From an uncultured Clostridia bacterium (GTDB lineage: Bacteria; Bacillota; Clostridia; TANB77; CAG-508), in NCBI GenBank assembly GCA_934122085.1, contig CAKOVS010000009.1:1-58767 (forward strand): DNA of 58,767 nt, given 5' to 3'. The notes under the pieces are model-generated. The model worked only from the letters and a program-made list of their open reading frames with translations, did not search any database and was not told where the DNA came from. How positions within the stretch are numbered: the stretch's first letter is position 1; every line of letters starts with the position of its first letter. Positions 51,908 to 58,767 of the stretch are shown here, one piece after another. The position numbers and the translations under genes are program-made.

Positions 51908-52159
51908 TTACTTATCTTCTATTACCTTTTTTGCATATGAACATGTTGCTTCTATGCCTTTATTATACTTTTTTGAGTTTTCTATAACATTTTCTACCAA
52001 TCTTCTTGCTATTCCTTGTCCTTGATAATTACTATCTACTTCTGTGTGTATTATATTCCAAACATCATTCGTTTCTTCAAAATCACATTCTCCTATTTGT
52101 TTTTTATTATCATAAGCTATTGCTTTATTCTTATTTTCCTCAAATACTATTTCTATCAT
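51908..52159 (-). CDS. Small GNAT-like N-acetyltransferase
   Basis: An 83-residue YidJ/GNAT-type protein; ATG 52159 has AGGAG 6 bp upstream. NIIHTEVDSNYQGQGIARRL has the acetyl-CoA-binding Q/RxxGxG/A motif (QGQGIA) and YNKGIEATCSYAKKVI the end of the fold. The frame extends upstream to 52327 without a stop, but that part belongs to a toxin remnant. Confidence 0.88.
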   Translation of the reverse strand: MIEIVFEENKNKAIAYDNKKQIGECDFEETNDVWNIIHTEVDSNYQGQGIARRLVENVIENSKKYNKGIEATCSYAKKVIEDK

Positions 52160-52227
52160 ATTATTCTCCTCCATTCTCATTTTATATTTATAATTATTCC
52201 AACAATTATTGATACAATAATTCCTGC

Positions 52228-52346
52228 TATTAAACTTTAAAGTTAAATTATTCTTATATGTTCTATGCTTTGGCTTAGGAGAAAATAATGGTGCAAAATA
52301 ATAATGCCCTTCAACAATAATTGCCACTCCAATATATGATCTTTTT
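52228..52346 (-). pseudogene. ToxN/AbiQ-family toxin fragment
   Basis: Read on the minus strand: KRSYIGVAIIVEGHYYFAPL then FSPKPKHRTYKNNLTLKFN. The combination of RxYxGV...YYFAPL.SPKPKH.....NL matches the N-terminal region of AbiQ/ToxN-type III toxins, different from the CptN-like toxin at 31653. No start, no downstream half, and no repeat RNA nearby. A scar of a second type III toxin-antitoxin system. Confidence 0.65.
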
Positions 52347-52376
52347 TCACTTTATAAATAAAATCAATACTTGATA

Positions 52377-52976
52377 TTAATTTATAGTATCATTTATTTG
52401 TTCAATAGAAATTGGACCTTCTCGTAAAATTTTCAATTCATTTGAAGTACAATCAACTATTGTACTCCCAATACCAAATGAAATTTCTCCTTCCATCATT
52501 CCATCTAAATTAGGACAACATCTTTCTATTTCATCTAAGTTTTTACATGTAGGTTCTCCACTTTGATTAGCACTACTCATAAAAAGTGGACTTCCTGTTT
52601 TTCTAATTAATTTTTCTAAGGCTTTTGATGTTGCCATTCTTACTGCAATAGTATCCCATCCATTAGTAATATACTCTGGTAGTCCTTCTTTTTTTCTTAA
52701 AACTAGAGTAATTGGTCCTGGCATAAATTTTTGAATTAACTTTTCTGTTCTAATATCTATTATTGCAATTTCTTTTATTTGTTCTTTATCTGCACACATT
52801 ATTGGAAATGGTTTTGTAATTGGTCTATTTTTCGTTTTTATTAATTTGTTATATGCGTTTATTGAATTAATATGTGCACATACTCCAAATACAGTATCTG
52901 TTGGAACACTTATCACTCCATCATTTTTTAAGATTTCTGCTAATTTATCAATTTCGTTTTGATTGTATCTTTTCAT
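52377..52976 (-). CDS. tsaC: Threonylcarbamoyl-AMP synthase
   Basis: A 199-residue TsaC/YrdC-domain enzyme that makes threonylcarbamoyl-AMP for the t6A modification of ANN-decoding tRNAs. SVPTDTVFGVCAHINSINAY, IKTKNRPITKPFPIMC (KxR..K.P motif), GPITLVLRK, VAVRMA-like TIAVRMATSKALEKL and SSANQSGEPT are all in place. No C-terminal Sua5 domain, so it is the short TsaC form. GAGGAGAT before the ATG. Confidence 0.93.
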   Translation of the reverse strand: MKRYNQNEIDKLAEILKNDGVISVPTDTVFGVCAHINSINAYNKLIKTKNRPITKPFPIMCADKEQIKEIAIIDIRTEKLIQKFMPGPITLVLRKKEGLPEYITNGWDTIAVRMATSKALEKLIRKTGSPLFMSSANQSGEPTCKNLDEIERCCPNLDGMMEGEISFGIGSTIVDCTSNELKILREGPISIEQINDTIN

Positions 52977-53095
52977 GTTTTATCTCCTCATTATATTTTC
53001 AATAAGTATTATATCATAAAAATTAGCAAGCAATTAAAATACTTGCCTTAAATTTTTCTTTTTAGGTGGCTCTAATTTACAATTGATTGATTTTT

Positions 53096-53290
53096 CTATT
53101 TTAGCATAGGTTCTGGATTTTTAGTACAAAATGCTAAACAATCTACTACCTTTGGTGATAAATTATATTTGGTTACTTGTGATGGATTATATGGATTTCT
53201 TACTAATACATATCCTTCTTTTATTCTATTCATTAACCATTTTGAATAAAATGCTGGTATATCTGTTCTACATCCTGTATTTATTATCAT
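53096..53290 (-). pseudogene. DUF1848 N-terminal fragment
   Basis: 64 residues: NTGCRTDIPAFYSKWLMNRI, KEGYVLVRNPYNPSQVTKYN, LSPKVVDCLAFCTKNPEPML. This is the conserved N-terminal segment of DUF1848 proteins (normally about 250-300 residues, usually starting S.SRRTDIPA.Y). Truncated after PEP; the remaining domain is missing. The Cys in place of Ser/Arg near the start may be a change in the remnant. Confidence 0.75.
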
Positions 53291-53300
53291 TTTATTGCTC

Positions 53301-54167
53301 CTATTCTTCTACTTCAAGTGTTTTAGTAATTTCTTTAAAAAATTCTTTTGACCACAACTCTAAAGAATCTTTATCTTCTATAAATGTTTCAACATCTTCT
53401 TTGGCATTTTTATAATCAATTTGTTCGAATTTGTTTATTAATAATTCTTTTAATACATTTATATTAAATGTGTCTTCTCTTTTTAATACTTTTGAATCTA
53501 TTAGTTTTTCTTTTACTAATTCAATATTTACTTTAATGTTTCTAGACAAATAAAAAATATAATCATATAAATCTCGCCCTTTAGTTCTATAACTCCAATT
53601 TCTACAAAGAATAGCATGTATTTTACCAGCAAATAAAGAACCTTCATCATATAATCTTACTTGATGTGGAGATGGTAACAGTTTATATTTTAAATCATAT
53701 TTGGCACCATGTGGTGGATTAATATCAACTTCAAATTTTATCTTTATACTTTTCAATGATGTTGTATTTTGAATATTTTCATTTGGGAAAAACATTAAAA
53801 TATGTTCTTTAGTATCACCTTTTAAAAATGCTGATGTTATATTTGACTCCTGAGTTTTCATTTTTTCGCTAATTGATAAATTCAAACCATAAGCTTGAAC
53901 TTCTTTTTCAATATACGAAAAATATTTACTTAAATCAAATTCTGGATTTGGTTCTAATAATGCAAAATCTAAATCTTCTGAAAATCTGTTTAAACCATAA
54001 AATATTCTAAGTGCTGTTCCTCCATAAAAAGCTGCTTCATTAAAAAATCCTCCTCTACTTAAACCACATAAAACAATCTCTTGAATAATTTCTTTCATAG
54101 CATTAGTTTCGTCTAATGTATTTTTTATATCATATTTACTTAACATATTTTGTAAAACATTATTCAT
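53301..54167 (-). CDS. abiEii: AbiEii-family nucleotidyltransferase toxin
   Basis: A 288-residue toxin of the type IV AbiE system, a nucleotidyltransferase. AFYGGTALRIFYGLNRFS and SEDLDFALLEP carry the nucleotidyltransferase Gly-Gly and DxD-like motif; KYKLLPSPHQVRLYDEGSLF with AGKIHAILCRNWSYRTKGRD LYDYIFYL is the conserved kinase-like second half. Overlaps the antitoxin gene by 8 bp. In AbiE systems the toxin blocks growth of infected cells and the antitoxin represses the operon. Confidence 0.92.
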   Translation of the reverse strand: MNNVLQNMLSKYDIKNTLDETNAMKEIIQEIVLCGLSRGGFFNEAAFYGGTALRIFYGLNRFSEDLDFALLEPNPEFDLSKYFSYIEKEVQAYGLNLSISEKMKTQESNITSAFLKGDTKEHILMFFPNENIQNTTSLKSIKIKFEVDINPPHGAKYDLKYKLLPSPHQVRLYDEGSLFAGKIHAILCRNWSYRTKGRDLYDYIFYLSRNIKVNIELVKEKLIDSKVLKREDTFNINVLKELLINKFEQIDYKNAKEDVETFIEDKDSLELWSKEFFKEITKTLEVEE

Positions 54168-54750
54168 TTATTTTCCTCCTCACATACCTGTATAATAATT
54201 CAACATTTGTGCTATGATAATATTTAGATAAAATTTCAATATCATTTAATTTTAATTTGCGAAATTCAATAAGATCAATTCTCAAATCATTAAATAATAC
54301 ATTTTCTAATTCTTGCATATTTTTTATTGGATTTAATGTATATAATTTATCACATAAGGCTTTTTCTGGTGTTGCTATTTGATAATAATATTCTCCTTCT
54401 TTCATAATTTTTATTCCTAATGGATATACTGATGTTGGTACATCTCTATACAAAAATACTCCAAATTTATTATTATAACTTTTCTTTTTTTTCTTTTCAA
54501 ATGTTGCACTCGTAAAAACTATTACTTTTTCTGGTATTAATCCATAAAAAGATAAAGCATAGTCAAAAGATAAATATGATGGACCATAAATACTTCCTGC
54601 TAACAAATAACCATTAACATTGGGATTTGTTTCATATAATCCATTTATTATTTTTATTAATTTTCCATTTTTTACTTCTCTACAAATTTTGGTATTTTTA
54701 TTTGAATATTTTTGTAAATCAATCTTTATCATATCATTAGTTAATATCAT
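54160..54750 (-). CDS. abiEi: AbiEi-family antitoxin
   Basis: A 196-residue AbiEi-like antitoxin; ATG 54750 with AGAGGTG 6 bp upstream. The N-terminal winged-helix (KNTKICREVKNGKLIKIING with LYETNP) is followed by YGPSYLSFDYALSFYGLIPE, TFEKKKKKSYNNKFGVFLYR and TPEKALCDKLYTLNPIKNM, the conserved AbiEi order. Expected to bind an operator in its own promoter and negatively autoregulate. Confidence 0.9.
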   Translation of the reverse strand: MILTNDMIKIDLQKYSNKNTKICREVKNGKLIKIINGLYETNPNVNGYLLAGSIYGPSYLSFDYALSFYGLIPEKVIVFTSATFEKKKKKSYNNKFGVFLYRDVPTSVYPLGIKIMKEGEYYYQIATPEKALCDKLYTLNPIKNMQELENVLFNDLRIDLIEFRKLKLNDIEILSKYYHSTNVELLYRYVRRKINE

Positions 54751-54769
54751 ATTATCACCTCTTTTTATC

Positions 54770-54798
54770 ATTATACGATATTTTATGGTGAAAATCAA
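54770..54798 (-). promoter_or_regulatory. abiE promoter
   Basis: Minus strand TTGATT (54798-54793) and TATAAT (54775-54770), spacing 17 bp, 20 bp before the AbiEi ATG. Confidence 0.75.
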
Positions 54799-54838
54799 GT
54801 ACTTTTTGTTCTAATATGTGCAAAAAATAAAATAATAT

Positions 54839-55684
54839 TCAGACATTATTTAAATCTTCTATTATTTTGTTTGTATCTTCATCAAACGAAATTGTTTCAT
54901 TTCTTATTTCTAACATTGGTAATGGATAATCTTTGTTTATTCTTATAAGTGTTGTTTTTACATTATTTGCTGTCATTTGTTCAAATGGAAATCTTATAAT
55001 TCCTGGTGTATTAAATCCAACTCCTATTTCTAATAATACCACATTCTTATTTTGAATTTTATTTAAAAATTCATCATATCTTTGTGACATTTCATACCAA
55101 TGTTCATCTTGAACAAAATTTTCATCTTTTCTTAGATTCATATCCATATTGCCACCACAAACAGGACATTTCATTATCAAATTTGATGGAATTTTACAAT
55201 TTTTCGTGTTATGTATCCATTTTTCAACTAATTCTTTATTATTATATAATTTGTTATGACAAGCATTTTCACATTGCAAATAACTATAATCTCCTTGGAT
55301 TTCAAATACCTTTTTTCTATCAAATCCACTATTATAAAATTGCCCATCTACATTTGTTGATAAAACAAAATATTCCTTATTTTTTACAATTTCATATAAT
55401 TCTTGATATAATTTTAATGGTGTTTCATTATATCTGTTTAATTTTATCATTTTAGCAAAAAATGCCCATTTTACTTCTTGAGTTTTAAAATTATAAAACG
55501 AAGCGGAATATAAATCTTCAAAATGATATTTTTCTATAAATTCTTTAAAATCTTTTTTGAATTTTTCTCCACTATATAATAATCCTGCTGCAGTTGACAG
55601 ACCTGCTCCTGCACCAATTATAATATAATCTGCTTGTTTAATTGCTTGTTTTGCTTGTATAATTCTTGAATTATATTCTTCCAT
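54839..55684 (-). CDS. Sirtuin, class-M (SirTM) type
   Basis: A 281-residue SIR2-family protein. The NAD motif is GAGAGLSTAAGLLYSGEKF, followed by LSTNVDGQFYNSGFDRKKVF, EIQGDYSYLQCENACHN and a zinc site with two CxxC-type pairs (CENAC and CPVCGGNMD). The catalytic region lacks the usual deacetylase His (QGDYSYLQC instead of HG) and matches the SirTM branch, which ADP-ribosylates proteins rather than deacetylating them. Start overlaps the macrodomain gene by 14 bp, so the two are co-expressed. Confidence 0.85.
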   Translation of the reverse strand: MEEYNSRIIQAKQAIKQADYIIIGAGAGLSTAAGLLYSGEKFKKDFKEFIEKYHFEDLYSASFYNFKTQEVKWAFFAKMIKLNRYNETPLKLYQELYEIVKNKEYFVLSTNVDGQFYNSGFDRKKVFEIQGDYSYLQCENACHNKLYNNKELVEKWIHNTKNCKIPSNLIMKCPVCGGNMDMNLRKDENFVQDEHWYEMSQRYDEFLNKIQNKNVVLLEIGVGFNTPGIIRFPFEQMTANNVKTTLIRINKDYPLPMLEIRNETISFDEDTNKIIEDLNNV

Positions 55685-56465
55685 AAATTTCTCCCAAATT
55701 ATTCAAATAAATTTTATAATCTTCCTCTGAAAAGACATTAAATATTATTCTTTCAAAATATTTTTCGTTTGTATCTAAATACTCTTTTACTGTTTCTATT
55801 GCAATTTTAGATGCAAGTCCTTTTGGAAATCTAAATTCTCCAGTAGATATACAAGGGAATGCTATTGTTTTTATATTATTTACTTTTGCAAGTTCTAGTG
55901 AATTTATATAACAATTTTTTAATTTTGATATTTCTTTTTCTGTTACATTTTCATATATAATCGGTCCTACTGTATGAATCACATATTTTGATGGTAAATT
56001 ATAGCCATTTGTTATAAATGCTTTTCCTGTTTGCAATATTTCTATTTTTTGCATAATTTTATTACATTCTAATCTTAATTGGACTCCACTTGCTGAATGA
56101 ATGGCATTGTCAATACACTTATGGCAAGGTATAAAACATCCTAATCCTTGAGAATTTGCAGCATTTACAATTGCATCTATTTTTAAAGTTGTTATATCTC
56201 CCTGCCATAAACATATTTGAGCTCCTTTATATTTTATAAATGAAGTTATATTATTTGATTCAACAATACCTTTGTTTATAGTTTCATTCGTCAAAAATTC
56301 ATTTTCTGTTTTAATATATTTTTCTGATATTGGTAATGGTTCTCTAATATTACACAATGAACGATATAATCTTTTCTTATTGCTCGTAGTTCTTGGTATT
56401 TCATTAATATCAATACTTTTATTTTCTTTTATTAAATAATCAATTAAAAAATCTAACTTTTCCAT
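55671..56465 (-). CDS. Zinc-type macrodomain protein (ADP-ribosyl hydrolase)
   Basis: A 264-residue protein. The macrodomain occupies about residues 85-255: GDITTLKIDAIVNAANSQGL, GCFIPCHKCIDNAIHSASGV, QTGKAFITNGYNLPSKYVIH and CISTGEFRFPKGLASKIAIE. The CHKCID segment with C/H ligands is the zinc loop of the SirTM-linked macrodomains. It removes ADP-ribose from targets. The N-terminal 80 residues (SIDINEIPRTTSNKKRLYRS) form the usual extra region. Directly upstream of and overlapping the sirtuin gene. Confidence 0.92.
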   Translation of the reverse strand: MEKLDFLIDYLIKENKSIDINEIPRTTSNKKRLYRSLCNIREPLPISEKYIKTENEFLTNETINKGIVESNNITSFIKYKGAQICLWQGDITTLKIDAIVNAANSQGLGCFIPCHKCIDNAIHSASGVQLRLECNKIMQKIEILQTGKAFITNGYNLPSKYVIHTVGPIIYENVTEKEISKLKNCYINSLELAKVNNIKTIAFPCISTGEFRFPKGLASKIAIETVKEYLDTNEKYFERIIFNVFSEEDYKIYLNNLGEIYGRI

Positions 56466-56487
56466 AAATGCTCCTTTTTATGATAAT

Positions 56488-56523
56488 AAAGAATTGCACT
56501 ATTTTAAGCACAATTCTTTATTA
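56488..56523 (-). terminator. Terminator after the MBL-like gene
   Basis: Minus strand AAAGAATTGTGC and GCAATTCTTT pair around TTAAAATAGT. It separates the MBL-like gene from the macrodomain-sirtuin operon. Confidence 0.8.
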
Positions 56524-56529
56524 AGTTTT

Positions 56530-57324
56530 CTAATTTTGTGGGAAGAAAAATCCTGCTGTCATATCTAAATAATTTAATCCACTATATTCTGGATATTTTG
56601 CTTTTACTTTATTTTCAAAATCAGTTGCATCTTTGCTTTCTTTTGCTAATTCTTTTAATTCTTCAAGATAAGCAATTTTTGTGTCAACATCTCTTAATGT
56701 TTCTGGTGTGTAATGACTTGATAATACTAAATTATATCCATTTTCTTTATATCTTTTTAATTGTGCAATAATTACATTTGCATGTCCTTCTCCTGCAACT
56801 ATTGAATGGCAATCATGTCCTAACATGTGTGTATATACACATCCTATTTGCGGGAATTCTATTTCAATATTTTCATCATGGTATGTTATTTTTAGTTCAA
56901 ATCCACCAATATTTACTTTTTCATCTTTTAAAACATTTGTTATTTCATGATATTCTTTTGCAAATGCTCCATTAAATGATTTTTCAAATCCTGTTACTAA
57001 ATTATGTATTGTTCCTTCTTTCATTGATTTTATTGTTCCCTCTGATGCATATCCTTTTACATCTTTTAGTATTGTTCCTCCATTTGGATGGTCTGAAAAT
57101 ACTTTTCCAACAATATTTTTGTTTAAGTCTTTTACATATTTTTCAAATTCCTCTAAATTATCATAAAATGCTGGGAATTCTACTAATAATACATTTTCAT
57201 TATTTTCCAATATATAACTTTCATCATTCATTAAATCATTTGTTTGATAACAATGTAGTTTTATATCTCCAAAATTATAAATATCTATATATCCTTTTCC
57301 TAAATTAACTTTTGAAACTTCCAT
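56530..57324 (-). CDS. Metallo-beta-lactamase-fold-like protein
   Basis: A 264-residue protein that looks like a diverged metallo-beta-lactamase fold: NDESYILENNENVLLVEFPA, VFSDHPNGGTIL (position of the HxHxDH loop, here SDHPNGG), YTHMLGHDCHSIVAGEGH (second metal site) and LVLSSHYTPET. Some His ligands remain, but the HxHxDH motif is not canonical, so the catalytic state is unclear. AAGGAG precedes the ATG. It is divergent to the HxlR-type regulator and may be its target, as such pairs often handle reactive electrophiles. Confidence 0.7.
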   Translation of the reverse strand: MEVSKVNLGKGYIDIYNFGDIKLHCYQTNDLMNDESYILENNENVLLVEFPAFYDNLEEFEKYVKDLNKNIVGKVFSDHPNGGTILKDVKGYASEGTIKSMKEGTIHNLVTGFEKSFNGAFAKEYHEITNVLKDEKVNIGGFELKITYHDENIEIEFPQIGCVYTHMLGHDCHSIVAGEGHANVIIAQLKRYKENGYNLVLSSHYTPETLRDVDTKIAYLEELKELAKESKDATDFENKVKAKYPEYSGLNYLDMTAGFFFPQN

Positions 57325-57444
57325 CTTTATACACTCCTTACTCTTTTTTATTGAATTACAGTAGCTACTCTATTTTTTCAATTTCTGTAATTATTTTACT
57401 TTTAGTTTTATGCTTTGTAAAGTAGGCACTTTTTTGTTTCATAG

Positions 57445-57469
57445 TTACCCAAAAGTAACATTTTGGTAA
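57445..57469. promoter_or_regulatory. Candidate HxlR operator
   Basis: A near-palindrome TTACC...GGTAA (25 bp, centre GTAAC) in the intergenic region. HxlR-type regulators bind dyad sites between divergent genes; this one is suitably placed for repressing both the MBL-like gene and the regulator. The rest of 57325-57634 is AT-rich with no gene. Confidence 0.5.
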
Positions 57470-57578
57470 TTTAGCACTTTCTAGAACATAAAAATTTTAA
57501 AATTTTTTATTTTATATATTGTGTTTTAGAATATTATATACAAATAGACACTGTTATTGATTCTATTATGTTACATTG

Positions 57579-57607
57579 TTTACATTTTAAAATTTTTTTG
57601 CTATAAT
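57579..57607 (+). promoter_or_regulatory. Promoter of the HxlR-type gene
   Basis: TTTACA (57579-57584) and TATAAT (57602-57607), spacing 17 bp, 27 bp before the ATG at 57635. Confidence 0.7.
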
Positions 57608-57634
57608 TTCTGCAAAGATTGGAGTTGATTTTTA

Positions 57635-57955
57635 ATGAAACAAGAATTACCTGCTTGCCCTGTTGAAATAACAATGGGATTAATCGGAGATAAATGGAAA
57701 ATTTTAATTATTAGAGATTTACTAACTGGAACTAAAAGGTTTGGTGAACTTCGTAAATCTCTTAATGGTATTAGTCAAAAAGTTCTTACTAATAATTTAA
57801 GAGATATGGAAAAATCTAATCTTATTCATCGTGAAGTTTTTGCTGAAGTTCCACCTAGAGTTGAATATTCTCTTACAGATACTGGTTGGAGCTTAAAGCC
57901 TATTTTAGATTCTATGGTTCAGTGGGGGAATACTTATCGTGAAATGCAAAAATAG
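57635..57955 (+). CDS. HxlR-family transcriptional regulator
   Basis: A 106-residue winged-helix regulator. It has the conserved N-terminal Cys of redox-sensing HxlR/YodB proteins in LPACPVEITMGLIGDKWKIL, then the typical IIRDLLTGTKRFGELRKSLN, GISQKVLTNNLRDMEKSNLI and HREVFAEVPPRVEYSLTDTG. A single conserved Cys suggests response to quinones, aldehydes or hypochlorite by thiol modification. Divergent from the MBL-like gene. Confidence 0.93.
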   Translation: MKQELPACPVEITMGLIGDKWKILIIRDLLTGTKRFGELRKSLNGISQKVLTNNLRDMEKSNLIHREVFAEVPPRVEYSLTDTGWSLKPILDSMVQWGNTYREMQK

Positions 57956-57985
57956 CAGTACATTAAACTGCTATTTTGTTTTATA
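57953..57985 (+). terminator. Terminator after the HxlR-type gene
   Basis: AGCAGT and ACTGCT arms with ACATTAA loop, followed by ATTTTGTTTT, begin at the stop codon. Confidence 0.7.
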
Positions 57986-58061
57986 ATTCGTAATTTATCT
58001 TTCTAATTCATCATAGTTAAATTTACTATTTTTTTACTCCTTAATATAAACTTGTAAGTTG

Positions 58062-58767
58062 TTATTTAATTAACTTTTCAAATGAATTAGCATTTAATAT
58101 AGTATTAGATATAAACTCGCCTTTATAAAAATTAGCCCAATTATTAAAAATACAAGGTACATTTTTTGCTTTTTCTAATGAATCTATTTTTATAAAATTA
58201 ATTTTTATATTATTTTCCTTTGCATATTCGGTTAATTCATTTACTTCATATTCTACATAAGGACATTCATTGCTATAATAAATAGTGAAATCTTGATTAT
58301 CTATTTTCATAGTTCTTGCATTATCATTAAATCTAGGAGTTTCGCTATCATCAAATTGTAATGCTAATAGTTCATAATCGGAAATGACATCTACAACTTT
58401 AAATCCATAATGTTCAAAAAATTTCTTCTCTCCAATAAAAGGTTTCTTCTTTTTAGAAACTAGAGTACATATACCACTTTTACCTTTTTCTTTTGAATCG
58501 TTTATTGCATATCCTAGTAATTCTTTTCCAATTCCTTTGCCTTTAAAACTTCCTGCTACCCATAAGCAATAAATATATTCATAATTTTTACCGCTAATAG
58601 GAATCCACGCTGTTTCTATTGGCTCATATTCAATAAATATTTTTCCTCTTGCATTTAATTTTCTAAAAATATGACCATCTTTTAATTTATTTTTTATCCA
58701 TTCCTTTTTACTATCAACACCTGCTTGATGTTTTTTATCTCCTATTGCACAACATATATGCTCCTCG
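58062..58767 (-). CDS. GNAT acetyltransferase with YoaP-like domain (partial)
   Basis: A continuous frame runs off the right edge. The visible part begins in a GNAT domain (EEHICCAIGDKKHQAGVDSK ... YIYCLWVAGSFKGKGIGKEL with the acetyl-CoA motif KGKGIGKEL) and continues through FFEHYGFKVVDVISDYELLA to the C-terminal YoaP-like domain (YYSNECPYVEYEVNELTEYA with CPY motif, then CIFNNWANFYKGEFISN). The shorter frame starting at 58310 is only its tail. The 5' end is outside the window. Confidence 0.85.
   Translation of the reverse strand, partial: EEHICCAIGDKKHQAGVDSKKEWIKNKLKDGHIFRKLNARGKIFIEYEPIETAWIPISGKNYEYIYCLWVAGSFKGKGIGKELLGYAINDSKEKGKSGICTLVSKKKKPFIGEKKFFEHYGFKVVDVISDYELLALQFDDSETPRFNDNARTMKIDNQDFTIYYSNECPYVEYEVNELTEYAKENNIKINFIKIDSLEKAKNVPCIFNNWANFYKGEFISNTILNANSFEKLIK

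Overview
The window is very AT-rich Bacillota DNA. Genes are densely packed, Shine-Dalgarno sites are strong (AAGGAGG type), promoters are sigma-A-like and intrinsic terminators are plentiful. Desulfoferrodoxin, a VanZ-like protein, TraX, an Mbeg1-like hydrolase and several ECF sigma/anti-sigma pairs point to an anaerobic, probably uncultured gut member of the Clostridia. This placement is inferred from gene content. No rRNA, tRNA or CRISPR array was seen.

Layout. 0.1-9.4 kb (+): one orphan gene with visibly GC-richer codons, then a lipid/envelope block (PAP2 phosphatase, diacylglycerol kinase, lipase-like protein, HD protein, cardiolipin synthase), an RsuA-type pseudouridine synthase and a MacB/FtsX-type ABC exporter with two permeases. 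9.5-19.6 kb (+): a mixture of intact and broken genes: patatin and thioesterase remnants, an esterase, a GntR/ABC locus carrying two frameshifts, a truncated response regulator, VanZ, superoxide reductase, and an ECF-sigma/ABC operon.

19.7-38.3 kb is the plastic zone. It opens with fragments of a tyrosine recombinase, a SNF2-type helicase and a BrxL-like protein, bracketed by an approximately 90-bp direct repeat, with a GC-richer pair of small membrane-protein genes in the middle. From 22.6 to 31.4 kb four related non-coding elements (A-D, about 400-700 nt, all + strand) alternate with minus-strand accessory genes (RhuM/Fic, DUF4143 ATPase, ToxN and others). The elements share a TCAAAG start, a conserved TAGGA...TCCTA hairpin and, in A, B and D, an end-to-end pairing. 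In B and D a long perfect hairpin is also conserved. This array is my best candidate for an undescribed system. The zone also holds a complete type III toxin-antitoxin locus with two covarying pseudoknot repeats, an ftsH pseudogene, a von Willebrand A protein, a zeta-like P-loop protein and several unknown genes.

38.3-58.8 kb (mostly -): cysteine synthase, three ECF sigma loci (one fused in frame to a membrane/extracellular sensor), MntP, a deletion-derivative insertion sequence in the end of a broken merR, an ADP-ribosylglycohydrolase, TraX, thioesterase, pyrophosphatase, TsaC, an AbiEi/AbiEii toxin-antitoxin pair, a class-M-type sirtuin next to a macrodomain gene, and an HxlR regulator divergent from a metallo-beta-lactamase-like gene. 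Many short remnants show active gain and loss. Single-base frameshifts could be real decay or assembly error, and this cannot be settled from one sequence.
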